Shown one piece after another: positions 22,588 through 31,603 of a stretch of 37,676 bases of DNA (positions within the stretch are counted from its first letter, which is position 1; every line of letters starts with the position of its first letter). Position numbers and translations under genes: made by a program. Location: contig CAZAYL010000010.1 of the NCBI GenBank assembly GCA_964489405.1, positions 1 through 37,676 of the forward strand, given 5' to 3'. The stretch is from CAKVOD01 sp964489405. Its GTDB lineage: Bacteria > Bacillota > Clostridia > Christensenellales > UBA1242. The notes beneath the pieces were generated by a model that was not told the origin of the DNA, did no database searches, and saw nothing but the letters and a program-made list of their open reading frames with translations.

Positions 22588-24408
22588 TTATTTATTAATT
22601 TCAGTCTTTCTATCTTCATTATTTTTTTGTAATTTTTCTGATAGCGCAACAAAATCGTCCAATATATCTTCAAAGAACTTAAACGCTTCGTCATACACTT
22701 TATCATTCAATAAGTCTATTCCACTTTCATAAAGTAAATCCATCGTTTTCTTGCTTTCACCATTCTCCATAAGCTTAATAAAGTCGTTCAAAACTTTTTT
22801 ATCACCTGCGTAAATTTTTTGCGCGAAATAGCAAGCAATCAACATATCCAGCGCGTAATTATAATTATAGTATGTGTAGAAAATATGCCCATCACTCATC
22901 CAATTATACTTTGTTTCATCAAATTTTGGCAAAATCGTATTTTCATTATCAAAATTTTGAACAAAAGAGCTAATTTCTTCGATATCAAGTATTTTCCCTT
23001 CACGCAAATTTGTGCGCATATATTTTTCTAGTTCTGCATCTAAAGACCCTGAAAAAATATTTCCACGCAAAGTTTTTAAATAATCTTGCATATAAAGTAA
23101 TTTTTCGTCGTCACTTTGTGCTGAATTAACTAAATGTAAATAAGTAATTGTTTCCGTCGTCAAACTTGGAATTTCAATCAAGCACCACGGCATCCCAGCA
23201 AGATTATATGGCTGTTTTGCATCCGTAATTTGTGATTGCATTGTATGCCCAAATTCGTGTGCGAATGTAAAAACATCCTCAATGTTGTTTTGCCAATTGA
23301 AATGCATTACAGAATTTTTACCATACACACTCATACAGTAAATTGAAGAACTTTTGCCCTTATTTGGATACACATCACACCAACGCTCAACAATAACTCT
23401 TTCTAGCGTTTGTGTATAAGTATCTCCCAAACATTTCAAAGCTATTGCAAGCCTATCTTTAGCATTTTCAAAAGTTACGTGCGGGTCAAATTTTGCAAGT
23501 GGAACTGACATATCCCACGGCATAAGCTCATCATAACCTAAAATGTTCTTAACTGCAACTTGATACTTCTTTTTTAAGTATGCATATTGTCTTGCTTTAC
23601 TCAAAACTTTATCAAACACTTCCTGAGGTAAATTATTCCCATTAAGTTCGCTTTCAAGAACACTATCAAACTTCTGTAATTTGTTAACAAAATCTACACA
23701 TTTCATACTGTTTGTTATGAATGAAAATAAGGTATTCTTTGAATCCGTCATTGCTTTTGCCATAGCAAAAAATGCATTTTTGCGCAAAACCCTATCTCCA
23801 TTTCGCAAAAACGACGCGTAATTGGAAACTCGCATTTCGTGTTCATTGCCGTCCTTGTCTAATACCTTATCAATATGCATTTCTCCATCAAGATACGCTT
23901 TAAAGCAGTCTGAAAAATTGGTAAACCCACTCATTTCAGAAATCATAAGCTCATCGTGTTCAGACAAAGTGTGATGCAAATTGTCAATAAATTTCTCAAT
24001 TTCCAACTTATAATCAACAAATTTGGGGTTTTCAATAATTTCTCTCAAATATTCCTCGCCCAAATCACGCAATTCTTCAGCATAAAACCCTGTCTTTATT
24101 CCTAATTCAACATTTACTTGTTTCATTGTGTCGCACATCTTGATATATTCATTATTTAAACTATCAACATCAAATAATGCGCTTGAAAATCCGTAAAGAA
24201 TTTCAAGTTCATAATAAACACTTTCAAAATACTTTGTGTATTCATAAAGTGTATCTGGATTACCAAGTTTCCCTTTATAAAACTCAAAGTTTGAAATTTG
24301 CTTGCGCACTTTTGCTACTCTTTGATAAAATTCATCAATATTCGCACACCAACTTGTTAAATCAAATTTATATTTTTCATCAATTTCGTTTCTATTCTTT
24401 AATTCCAT
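22588..24408 (-). CDS. pepF: Oligoendopeptidase F (M3B)
   Basis: A zinc metallopeptidase that cuts short peptides in the cytoplasm, part of peptide turnover. The 606-residue length is typical of PepF. The zinc site HEFGHTMQS is in the C-terminal half, with the third ligand Glu expected in EIPSLTTETITY about 27 residues later. Flanking blocks such as SVYGKNSVMHFNWQNN and YTYYNYNYALDML belong to the M3 fold. There is no signal peptide. TAGGAG six bases before ATG 24408 sets the start; an upstream ATG adds 12 residues that overlap the terminator hairpin. The gene lies downstream of aspS on the same strand. Confidence 0.93.
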   Translation of the reverse strand: MELKNRNEIDEKYKFDLTSWCANIDEFYQRVAKVRKQISNFEFYKGKLGNPDTLYEYTKYFESVYYELEILYGFSSALFDVDSLNNEYIKMCDTMKQVNVELGIKTGFYAEELRDLGEEYLREIIENPKFVDYKLEIEKFIDNLHHTLSEHDELMISEMSGFTNFSDCFKAYLDGEMHIDKVLDKDGNEHEMRVSNYASFLRNGDRVLRKNAFFAMAKAMTDSKNTLFSFITNSMKCVDFVNKLQKFDSVLESELNGNNLPQEVFDKVLSKARQYAYLKKKYQVAVKNILGYDELMPWDMSVPLAKFDPHVTFENAKDRLAIALKCLGDTYTQTLERVIVERWCDVYPNKGKSSSIYCMSVYGKNSVMHFNWQNNIEDVFTFAHEFGHTMQSQITDAKQPYNLAGMPWCLIEIPSLTTETITYLHLVNSAQSDDEKLLYMQDYLKTLRGNIFSGSLDAELEKYMRTNLREGKILDIEEISSFVQNFDNENTILPKFDETKYNWMSDGHIFYTYYNYNYALDMLIACYFAQKIYAGDKKVLNDFIKLMENGESKKTMDLLYESGIDLLNDKVYDEAFKFFEDILDDFVALSEKLQKNNEDRKTEINK

Positions 24409-24420
24409 ATACTCTCCTAA

Positions 24421-24448
24421 AAAAATGCAAGGCTGACCCCGCATTTTT
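24421..24448 (-). terminator. Hairpin between aspS and pepF
   Basis: AAAAATGC pairs with GCATTTTT, and on the minus strand a T-run follows. It should end the aspS transcript. The T-run abuts the pepF ribosome site, so it could also act as an attenuator in the pepF leader; no separate pepF promoter is obvious. Confidence 0.6.
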
Positions 24449-24582
24449 TAATAATTATAAATATCGAAATTTTCTTTGCAAGTCATTTGATTATTAAAAT
24501 TAACTGAGTATTCTCAAAAGCAACTTGCAAATTAACATATCTATCCAAAATCAACACAATAATATGTTCAAACTTACAATCT

Positions 24583-25872
24583 CTATGGAAGCAATCTGTT
24601 TGGTCCACGGAATATAAACATAGCTTCTTTGATTGTTGGAATATCTAAAAGCAACATTGTAATGCGATCAAGTCCAAGCCCAAACCCGCCGTGTGGTGGG
24701 CAACCGTATCTAAAGAACTCAAGATAAAACTCGACGTCTTTTTTCAATCCTTTTTCTTCCGCTTGTTGTTTTAAAATCTCATATCTATGTTCGCGTTGTG
24801 CGCCTGTAGTTATTTCAACGCCACGCCAAATAAGATCGTACCCTTGTGGAACGCCATCCTTTCTCATATGGTAAAACGCACGTTGTTTTGCGTCGTAGTC
24901 TGTTACAAACATAAATTCGCTGTCGTATTTCTCTTGTGCAAGCCTATAAACGAGCTTTTCCGCTTCAGTCGTAAGGTCCCCTTTCTCAATGTCATCAACA
25001 ATATAGTCATAGCGATCTTCAAGTTCTTGATAAACATCCTTTAGTTTCATACGCGGGAAAGGTTTTGTCGGCACAACAACTTCTTTCCCAAACTCTTTAG
25101 CAATAATTTCGCCATATTCTTCTTTGACGCACTTAAGCATATAAGTCAAAAGTTCTTCCTCAAGCCTCATTACGTCCTCAAAAGATTCGATATAACTAAA
25201 CTCAATATCAAAACCCGTGAACTCAGTCGCGTGACGCGATGTATAACTTTGTTCCGCGCGAAACACTGGTGCACACTCAAAAATGCGTTCTAATCCAGCA
25301 GACATTGCCATTTGCTTGTAAAACTGTGGACTTTGCGCCAAATACGCTTTGTGGTCAAAATATTTGAGTTCGAAAACATCGGCACCACTTTCGCTTGCGG
25401 TTGCAATAATTTTGGGCGTGTGAATTTCTACAAATTTTCTCTCAAGCAAGAAATCGCGAAGCGCCTTTGTACAACAAGTTTGAATTTTGAAAATCAATGA
25501 TTTTTTTTCGTCACGAAGGTCAATCCAACGATAATCAAGGCGCATATCAATCGCCGTTGAATCGTCAATCGGCGAAACGTCCGCTACACTCTCGACGACA
25601 ACACTTGTCGGCAAAATTTCTTTTCCGCCCACTTTGACGGCAGGATTTTCAACAACCTTACCCTCAATTGTAACAACTGAATTTACATTTAGTCCTGTAA
25701 AGATTTCCGCAATCTCAGGTTGTTCTGGCTTTACCACTGTAACCTGAATTTTGCCAGTAGTATCGCGCACAACAATAAATTGCATTGTTTTTTGGTCGCG
25801 AATTTTATCAATAAATCCTTGAATTTTTTGTGTTTCCCCCACTTTCGTTTCACTAATATATGTTCTTTGCAT
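24583..25872 (-). CDS. aspS: Aspartyl-tRNA synthetase, archaeal type
   Basis: It loads aspartate on tRNA-Asp and, as a likely non-discriminating form, also on tRNA-Asn. Residues 1-105 are the OB-fold anticodon domain. The class II core follows, with motif 2 FRAEQSYTSRHATEFTGFD and motif 3 GFGLGLDRITMLLL. At 429 residues it lacks the large inserted domain of the usual bacterial AspRS (about 590 residues). Bacterial enzymes of this short archaeal type often mischarge tRNA-Asn with Asp, for conversion by GatCAB. That reading for this organism is inference; neither gatCAB nor asnS is in the window. TAGGAG precedes the ATG and a clear promoter lies upstream. Confidence 0.93.
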   Translation of the reverse strand: MQRTYISETKVGETQKIQGFIDKIRDQKTMQFIVVRDTTGKIQVTVVKPEQPEIAEIFTGLNVNSVVTIEGKVVENPAVKVGGKEILPTSVVVESVADVSPIDDSTAIDMRLDYRWIDLRDEKKSLIFKIQTCCTKALRDFLLERKFVEIHTPKIIATASESGADVFELKYFDHKAYLAQSPQFYKQMAMSAGLERIFECAPVFRAEQSYTSRHATEFTGFDIEFSYIESFEDVMRLEEELLTYMLKCVKEEYGEIIAKEFGKEVVVPTKPFPRMKLKDVYQELEDRYDYIVDDIEKGDLTTEAEKLVYRLAQEKYDSEFMFVTDYDAKQRAFYHMRKDGVPQGYDLIWRGVEITTGAQREHRYEILKQQAEEKGLKKDVEFYLEFFRYGCPPHGGFGLGLDRITMLLLDIPTIKEAMFIFRGPNRLLP

Positions 25873-25904
25873 ATTTTACTCCTAAATTATTAAAATCAAG
25901 CATT

Positions 25905-25933
25905 ATTATACCACAATTTACCTACTTTAGCAA
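25905..25933 (-). promoter_or_regulatory. Promoter of aspS
   Basis: On the minus strand TTGCTA (25928-25933) and TATAAT (25905-25910) are 17 bases apart, about 33 bases before the start codon. Confidence 0.65.
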
Positions 25934-25968
25934 ATGTTTAAGTGCAATTTAACTAAAGTATCCTATCT

Positions 25969-26004
25969 AAAAAGGCGCTCACCATAATGTGTTTGCACCT
26001 TTTT
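25969..26004 (-). terminator. Terminator of the MMPL transporter gene
   Basis: AAAAAGGCGC (25969-25978) pairs with GCACCTTTTT (25995-26004) over 10 bp with one G-U pair. It lies directly after the transporter stop codon and just before the aspS promoter. Confidence 0.75.
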
Positions 26005-26007
26005 AAG

Positions 26008-28836
26008 TTATTTGTCAAATTCACTTGTATTTTTTTCTATTTCATTCGCTTTCGTTGCTTTATTCGTTGTTTTATTTTCGCTTTCGACAACTTGCCCGTT
26101 TTTTTCAACAATTGTTTCGTTTTTTGCTACACTTGCTGGCGCAAACTTTGCTTTCAATGTTGTTTTTTCAATGATTTTATCAAAAATCAGCAAACACTGT
26201 GGTAAAACAAACAATATTGTAATTACTGACAATAGCGCTCCACGCCCCACAAGGATACCAATTGACTTTAGCAGTGGCACTGTTGATACCCAACCGATTG
26301 TGAATGCAGCAAAAATCAAAATTGTTCCACTTGTGATAACTGTTGTAAATGATTTGCCGATTGCGGTTTTGATTGCTTCAAACTTATCTTGAGTTCGGCG
26401 CGCAGTCATATATCTATCAGTAAGCAAAATCGCATAGTCAATTGTTGCCCCCATTTGAATTGCCATTGCAAGCAAGTAGCAAATAAAGTAAACGCTATCA
26501 CCTGCAACACTTGAAATGCCAAGATTTACCCAAATTGCACCTTGAATTGCAAGCACCAAAACAACTGGTATGCTAAGTGACCTAAATGTCAACAACACAA
26601 TAAGGAATATCAATAGTACTGTGATAAGATCAGTTTTTAATCTATCCGTACTGAACACATCCATTGTATTGATGACATTCTCGGAGTTTGAAACAATATA
26701 TGCGCCATCAAAATTTTCATCCAAATACTTGTTTAAGTCTCGAACAAAATCAAGTGCTATTTCATCCGCAACATCCAAGTCGAGATTGAAAAGCATTCTA
26801 TTGTATGTTTTACCGACAAGCGAATTTTGCGCAGTTTCAAGTGCCGAATAATATCCATCGATTGTCACTTGTTTGACGGCAATAATTCGCGCTGGAATGT
26901 CGGCATTGTTCTTTGCAAACTCTGCAAACTGCAAAGCGTAGATTGTCGCATTTTCGGCACCTGCATTTTTACCGTAACTAGTAAACATCGTCGTGATTTG
27001 TTCAGTTGTCAAACCATATTTCTGTGCAATTGCGGTTGTCGTCAGTTGTGTAAATGCGCCTGATTCATATGCGTTCTTAATCGCAGGTACTTGTGCATGG
27101 CTCTCAACATTTTTTTCATATATATACGCCAAAACTTTGTAGTTTTCGATAGTTTCAGTGCCATTCAAAGTATCCACACCCAATATCGTTTTAAACACGT
27201 CGTTCATTGCATCTTGGCTTGAAAGTTGGTAAATATTTTGCGCGGTAGTTGCGTTCAACTCAACATACAAGTTGTTTGCCGCGATTGCGCTATATTGCGC
27301 ATTTATGTTGTTGTTTACTGCTGAAGTAATTATCGCTGGCGTGTTGTGGAGCGCCGTCACGATGTCGGCAAGGAACAATGAATCTGTTGCAGGGTTTTTG
27401 CCCAAACTTGCAAATAATCCATCAATTTTTGCAATTGTTTCATCGTCGCTGATTTCAAATTGTTCAAGAATTTGTGCTTTTGTTAGTTTCTTTTCACTTA
27501 AATAAAACTCTGTAACTGCAAGCCCTTTTCCTGATGTGACATAGTTTTTGTCAAACTTTTCAGTGTCACTAAAGTAGTTTGTGATATATGCATACAATGC
27601 TTGCTCAGCCAAGACTTCCGCGTCTTTATTGCTATTTTGTTTTGTCATAACGACAAGTGCGTTTTGCTTTCCAAAGGTTTCTTCAATTTTCTCTTGGTCA
27701 ATAGCAACCGCACTCCCCTTTGTCCCACTCTCGACAACGTATGTAAAGTTCACGTTACTTTGGAAATATATGCCGACGGCAACAATGCACAAAAATAGAA
27801 TCGGCATAACAAAGCGCGTCTTTTTTGCGAACGTGCCGACTTTGTCCATTCTTGGCATAAAACTGCGGTGGCGCGTTTTCTCAATGCCTTTTGCTAGCAT
27901 CATAATTATGCTTGGCATAAGAAATAACACTGCCAAAACGCCAATAAACACACCTTTTGCCAAAACCATTCCAATGTCAAAGCCGATTGTAAATTCCATA
28001 AACATCAGCGCAACCAATCCAGCGATAACTGTCAGCGAACTTGCGACAATGGCAAGGAATGACCCCGCAAGGGCTTTCGTCATTGCAGTTTTTGCGTCGA
28101 CGCCCTTTTCAGATTCTTCTCTATATCTATGGCAAAGCACGATGCAGTAGTCCATAACTAGTGCAATCAGCATAATTGAACTTATCGACTGCGTAACAAA
28201 TGATATTTCGCCCATAACAAGGTTTGTACCCATATTGATGACAATCGAACACCCTATAACAATCAAATAAACAAGTGGTTCGAGCCACGAACGTGAAGTT
28301 AGGAATAGTACAAAAATAACAATTGCGACTGCAATCAAAAGTATGATTGTCAATTCATTCCCAATCGCGTCTTGATTGCTAGAAGTCTCAACAGCCGACC
28401 CTCCAAGTGCAAAATCGTAATTGTCAAGATAGTCTCTCAATTTCTCGAGCGATGCCTTAGTTTCGGGGGTATATTCACCATTTTCAAAGAATACACTCAT
28501 CAGCGCCTTGCCATCTTTGTAGCAAGTTGAATCGGTTGCATCAAACGAAATCGTTGCTATTCCATCAACGTCGTGAACAATATTTTTCGCAAGCGTCGTC
28601 GCGTTCTCTGCAGATATGTTTTCGACCATAATCGAGGCAGTGCCACTTGCGCCAAATTCTTCTTCCATAACTTTCAGCGCAACTTTTGTGCTAGAGTCAT
28701 TAGGAAGATATTTGGTAAAATCGTAGTTAATACCAACGTGTGGAATCATAAAAATACTTGCGACAACCAATGCCATAAATAAGCCAAATAGATAGTATCT
28801 AAATTTTACTACAAAATTTGCAAATTTTTCAAACAT
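26008..28836 (-). CDS. MMPL/RND-family transporter
   Basis: A large membrane protein of 942 residues built as two homologous halves. Each half has one membrane segment, a large outside domain and then five segments. The paired MMPL cores show ALVMDYCIVLCHRYREE in the first half and MGATIDYAILLTDRY in the second, with the Asp-Tyr expected for proton-driven transport. Such proteins export lipids or hydrophobic compounds. The outside domain of the second half contains long Ala/Asn-rich helices. The C terminus is a charged Lys/Glu/Asn tail of about 45 residues. AAGGAG seven bases before ATG 28836 sets the start; an upstream ATG adds 13 residues. The substrate cannot be told. Confidence 0.9.
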   Translation of the reverse strand: MFEKFANFVVKFRYYLFGLFMALVVASIFMIPHVGINYDFTKYLPNDSSTKVALKVMEEEFGASGTASIMVENISAENATTLAKNIVHDVDGIATISFDATDSTCYKDGKALMSVFFENGEYTPETKASLEKLRDYLDNYDFALGGSAVETSSNQDAIGNELTIILLIAVAIVIFVLFLTSRSWLEPLVYLIVIGCSIVINMGTNLVMGEISFVTQSISSIMLIALVMDYCIVLCHRYREESEKGVDAKTAMTKALAGSFLAIVASSLTVIAGLVALMFMEFTIGFDIGMVLAKGVFIGVLAVLFLMPSIIMMLAKGIEKTRHRSFMPRMDKVGTFAKKTRFVMPILFLCIVAVGIYFQSNVNFTYVVESGTKGSAVAIDQEKIEETFGKQNALVVMTKQNSNKDAEVLAEQALYAYITNYFSDTEKFDKNYVTSGKGLAVTEFYLSEKKLTKAQILEQFEISDDETIAKIDGLFASLGKNPATDSLFLADIVTALHNTPAIITSAVNNNINAQYSAIAANNLYVELNATTAQNIYQLSSQDAMNDVFKTILGVDTLNGTETIENYKVLAYIYEKNVESHAQVPAIKNAYESGAFTQLTTTAIAQKYGLTTEQITTMFTSYGKNAGAENATIYALQFAEFAKNNADIPARIIAVKQVTIDGYYSALETAQNSLVGKTYNRMLFNLDLDVADEIALDFVRDLNKYLDENFDGAYIVSNSENVINTMDVFSTDRLKTDLITVLLIFLIVLLTFRSLSIPVVLVLAIQGAIWVNLGISSVAGDSVYFICYLLAMAIQMGATIDYAILLTDRYMTARRTQDKFEAIKTAIGKSFTTVITSGTILIFAAFTIGWVSTVPLLKSIGILVGRGALLSVITILFVLPQCLLIFDKIIEKTTLKAKFAPASVAKNETIVEKNGQVVESENKTTNKATKANEIEKNTSEFDK

Positions 28837-28868
28837 TTTTCTCTCCTTATTAGTGTAAATTAATAAAA

Positions 28869-28883
28869 GTGGCAAATAGCCAC
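28869..28883 (-). promoter_or_regulatory. Stem-loop in the MMPL gene leader
   Basis: GTGGC and GCCAC form a perfect 5-bp stem with a 5-base loop, between the promoter and the ribosome site. T-rich sequence on the downstream side gives it a weak attenuator look. Confidence 0.35.
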
Positions 28884-28898
28884 ATTTTTTTCACTAAA

Positions 28899-28927
28899 AT
28901 TATATTAGATAATGAATAAAAAATCAA
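28899..28927 (-). promoter_or_regulatory. Promoter of the MMPL gene
   Basis: On the minus strand TTGATT (28922-28927) and TATAAT (28899-28904) are 17 bases apart. Transcription would start near 28892. Confidence 0.6.
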
Positions 28928-29199
28928 TACTTTAAAGACATATACTTATATAATCTTGTATAGTTAGTCGACATTTATTTCGCTTTTGTAGATAATTTTT
29001 TATACTTAACTCATTACTATTACGCTTATTGAATTCATACTTTATAGTAACTTTTTCAAATACGACACGTCTACGACTTGGACTTAATTAAAAAAAAAAT
29101 ATTTCACGATAAAAAAGAAACATTAATTAAGTTTTTATCATAAAAATACAATATTTACATTAAAAAATATTTTCGTTATAAATTTTTCGTTAATAAATA
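28928..29199. other. AT-rich intergenic region
   Basis: This is the gap between the divergent MMPL and HAD genes. I see no ORF with a ribosome site, no strong hairpin and no repeat, only AT-rich sequence. Confidence 0.5.
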
Positions 29200-29228
29200 T
29201 TGACATACACGCATAAATTTACTATAAT
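29200..29228 (+). promoter_or_regulatory. Promoter of HAD phosphatase gene
   Basis: Perfect TTGACA (29200-29205) and TATAAT (29223-29228) boxes 17 bases apart precede an AAGGAG site. Confidence 0.87.
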
Positions 29229-29251
29229 AAAACTATATATAAGGAGAATTT

Positions 29252-30043
29252 ATGAAAAATATAGCATTTATTTACGACCTTGACGGCACGCTTGTAGATG
29301 GATACCTTTATAATCAATGTTTTGAAAAAATTTTGAACCTTGACCTTTTGGAAGAATGGCCCAACATTATCGAAAAATCTATCGAAAGTGACGCAACCCC
29401 AAATTTGTATTTTACATATTATCTTGCCAAAGCAATGAAAGTATATGCAAAATCCACAAACAAAACTTTTGCACAAATCTACGACGAATGTGTGGACAAT
29501 GTCAAGTACTTCAACGGCGTCAATGAATGGTTTAACAAAATAAATGAATATGGAAAATCGCGCGGAGTGGAAATTCAGCACTACATCGTATCTGCGGGAG
29601 ACAAAGAACTTATTAGTAGAATTTCAATCGCCCCACATATACACAAAATCTACGGCAACACATTTATTTATGAAAACGGCGAGCCAGTTTGGCCGTCAAA
29701 CGTCATAACATCTGTCGAAAAAACTGAGTGCATATACCGAATATCAAAAGGAAAATTAAACCCATACGACTACTCTATCTATGACAAAATCAAAAAAGAA
29801 CACCGCAATGTCCCGTTTGAAAATATAGTATATTTTGGCGACGGCGAAACGGACATCCCATCAATGAAACTTGTCAAGAACAAAGGTGGACATAGCGTTG
29901 CTGTTTACGGCGAAAATGGTGAATACGCGCAAAAATTGCTCGACGACAATCGCGTCAGCGCCATAGCGCCCGCCGACTATCAAGAAGGTAGCGAATTATT
30001 TAACTATATTTGTTCAATCATAGACAAAATTGCCAATAAATAA
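29252..30043 (+). CDS. HAD-family phosphatase
   Basis: A 263-residue soluble hydrolase of the haloacid dehalogenase superfamily, likely acting on a phosphomonoester. Motif I is YDLDGTL with nucleophile Asp9 and acid/base Asp11, motif II is the Ser in YIVSAGDKE, and motif IV is FGDGETDIPSMK. The segment between motifs I and II forms a helical cap. The arrangement resembles phosphoserine-phosphatase-like members, but the substrate cannot be assigned. AAGGAG precedes the ATG. It stands alone between a strong promoter and a tandem terminator. Confidence 0.85.
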   Translation: MKNIAFIYDLDGTLVDGYLYNQCFEKILNLDLLEEWPNIIEKSIESDATPNLYFTYYLAKAMKVYAKSTNKTFAQIYDECVDNVKYFNGVNEWFNKINEYGKSRGVEIQHYIVSAGDKELISRISIAPHIHKIYGNTFIYENGEPVWPSNVITSVEKTECIYRISKGKLNPYDYSIYDKIKKEHRNVPFENIVYFGDGETDIPSMKLVKNKGGHSVAVYGENGEYAQKLLDDNRVSAIAPADYQEGSELFNYICSIIDKIANK

Positions 30044-30100
30044 TAGTATATTTTATTACTCGTTTACTTTACTCTTTATCTACTATAATTGAAACAAAAA

Positions 30101-30148
30101 AATGAGACATACTTTTTGACGCTACAAATAAGTACATCTCATTTTTTA
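30101..30148. terminator. Terminator after the HAD gene
   Basis: AATGAGA...TCTCATT with a second stem TACTT/AAGTA inside is flanked by A- and T-runs, so it can serve the HAD gene on the plus strand and the rho-like operon on the minus strand. Confidence 0.8.
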
Positions 30149-30150
30149 TA

Positions 30151-30177
30151 TAGTGCAAAATATTGCACTATTTTTTT
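30151..30177 (+). terminator. Second terminator
   Basis: A perfect 8-bp stem TAGTGCAA/TTGCACTA with a 4-base loop is followed by seven Ts. The right arm overlaps the stop codon of the small minus-strand ORF. Confidence 0.8.
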
Positions 30178-30308
30178 ATTACATTATATTTTTGTTTTGG
30201 ACATCTACCACAACATTGGCGACGCCCATTATTGTAAGGGTCATAGTTAGGTATATATCCCACAAAAAATTGCCTTTGTTTAATTTCAATTGTGTTTATC
30301 AAATCCAT
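30168..30308 (-). CDS. Small basic Cys-containing protein, 46 residues
   Basis: A short ORF with AAGGA seven bases before its ATG, starting 44 bases after the stop of the rho-like gene on the same strand, so probably cotranscribed. The protein begins MDLINTIEIKQRQFFVGYIP. It has a basic cysteine cluster RRQCCGRCPKQK near the end, which could bind a metal or nucleic acid. No family is recognised. The ribosome site and position favour a real gene; its size leaves chance possible. Confidence 0.45.
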   Translation of the reverse strand: MDLINTIEIKQRQFFVGYIPNYDPYNNGRRQCCGRCPKQKYNVIKK

Positions 30309-30352
30309 AGTTTGTTCCTTATGCAAAACCCCTATTTCATTATATGCAACTA

Positions 30353-31507
30353 TTAATTATCGTGCCTGAGCGATTTATTCTTGTCAAAGGTCATATTCTC
30401 CTCAAACCATAAAAAGTTCATAAAATTGTCAAATTCTTTATGCTCTGCAAAGAATTCAGGAGAACATCCTCCCACGATAGTGCAAGACCCAAATTCAGCT
30501 AAATTTCGCGCCATTGCAAAAAATGTTTTAATTGAATACATTGTTTCATCATCCAAATGCCCTTGGTATATATCCTCTAAATCGGTAATGAACAAAATTA
30601 CATTTTCGCCCCTCTCAACAAGGCGTTTTACATAATTGATAGCCATTTTCACTATATAAAGCTGTCTATTTGGAGCATCGCTAAATGTACTATAAAATAG
30701 CTCGAATTTATCATCCCCCACCTTTTTTATCTCATTGACTCGTTCTGGTGTTTCATTAAGGGTAAGCATAATAACTTTTGCACTATCCCCGACACTTATC
30801 GCGACAGGTAAGAACATCGAATACAGACGCCCGCGTTTGTCTCCAACAATCAATCCTCGATCGCCGTAGCACAATGGTGCCGTCCTCTTTATTTCATTGA
30901 CAATCGGAAACTTGCTTTCAAAATCAATTTCCCCTTTTGTATACAAAGGGGGCATATTTTCAAAAATTGGTCTACCTTTTCTTTGGAATTCACAATCATT
31001 CAGCACAAGCACTCTTTGCACTCTCATCATTGAAAAATCGGAATCATACCTTGCTTCACAAACAAGTTTATCGCCTTCTCTTATTCCATTGTAATCAGCA
31101 AAATCTTTTGGAATAAACGCAACACGTTCAACCATCATTGGGTTGTCAAAATTAATCAAAAAATATTGATAATTGCTTTCAAGCACAAACCCCGAAACTT
31201 TAGTATAGCCATCGCCCTCATATTCTGGAACAGGTTTTCTAAACACAAGGTCGCCACTCATATCACATTCAATTCCATAAATAACCGCCGTCCCATTGCT
31301 CTCATTTGGCATAAAACACTCTTTTGCGGGTCTACCTTTACTGTTTAAAGCAAAATATGGTTCAATCTCTCCATTTTGAATTGCTAAAATTTTTGCTATC
31401 AACTCTTCTCTTTTCTTTGTTGTTGGCGACCTAACCCCAACGTGTCTTGCGACATATCTCAATTGATAAATACTATATCTCTTTAAATCATTTTCCGTAT
31501 ACAGCAT
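30353..31507 (-). CDS. Rho-like protein with degenerate ATPase motifs
   Basis: A 384-residue protein collinear with transcription terminator Rho. Residues 5-45 match the Rho N-terminal helical domain (LKRYSIYQLRYVAR). Residues about 70-180 match the RNA-binding cold-shock-like domain. RPIFENMPPLYTKGE matches the linker before the ATPase. In the ATPase part, Rho's GLIVAPPKAGKT is replaced by GLIVGDKRGRLY, so the Walker A Gly-Lys-Thr is gone. The DERPEEV region reads NETPERV, and the Walker B LLDSITR reads FITDLED. STFSDAPNRQ and ARNLAEFGSCTI still mark the family. It therefore likely binds RNA but does not hydrolyse ATP. AAAGGAGG precedes the ATG. Its role could be to modulate a true Rho encoded elsewhere, which is inference. 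Confidence 0.8.
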   Translation of the reverse strand: MLYTENDLKRYSIYQLRYVARHVGVRSPTTKKREELIAKILAIQNGEIEPYFALNSKGRPAKECFMPNESNGTAVIYGIECDMSGDLVFRKPVPEYEGDGYTKVSGFVLESNYQYFLINFDNPMMVERVAFIPKDFADYNGIREGDKLVCEARYDSDFSMMRVQRVLVLNDCEFQRKGRPIFENMPPLYTKGEIDFESKFPIVNEIKRTAPLCYGDRGLIVGDKRGRLYSMFLPVAISVGDSAKVIMLTLNETPERVNEIKKVGDDKFELFYSTFSDAPNRQLYIVKMAINYVKRLVERGENVILFITDLEDIYQGHLDDETMYSIKTFFAMARNLAEFGSCTIVGGCSPEFFAEHKEFDNFMNFLWFEENMTFDKNKSLRHDN

Positions 31508-31561
31508 AGTATATCCTCCTTTCTCATTAGTTAATGCATTTTTTATAAATATGCTACTTAT

Positions 31562-31590
31562 ATCCTACCACATTATAGGTATTTTTGCAA
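31562..31590 (-). promoter_or_regulatory. Possible promoter of the rho-like gene
   Basis: On the minus strand TTGCAA (31585-31590) and TAGGAT (31562-31567) are 17 bases apart in the gap after scpB. Confidence 0.45.
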
Positions 31591-31603
31591 GAATTTTTAA
31601 AAT

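Noticed and set aside
27581..28150. 189-codon plus-strand ORF inside the MMPL gene
   Set aside because: No ribosome site, and it is fully antisense to a well-supported membrane protein.
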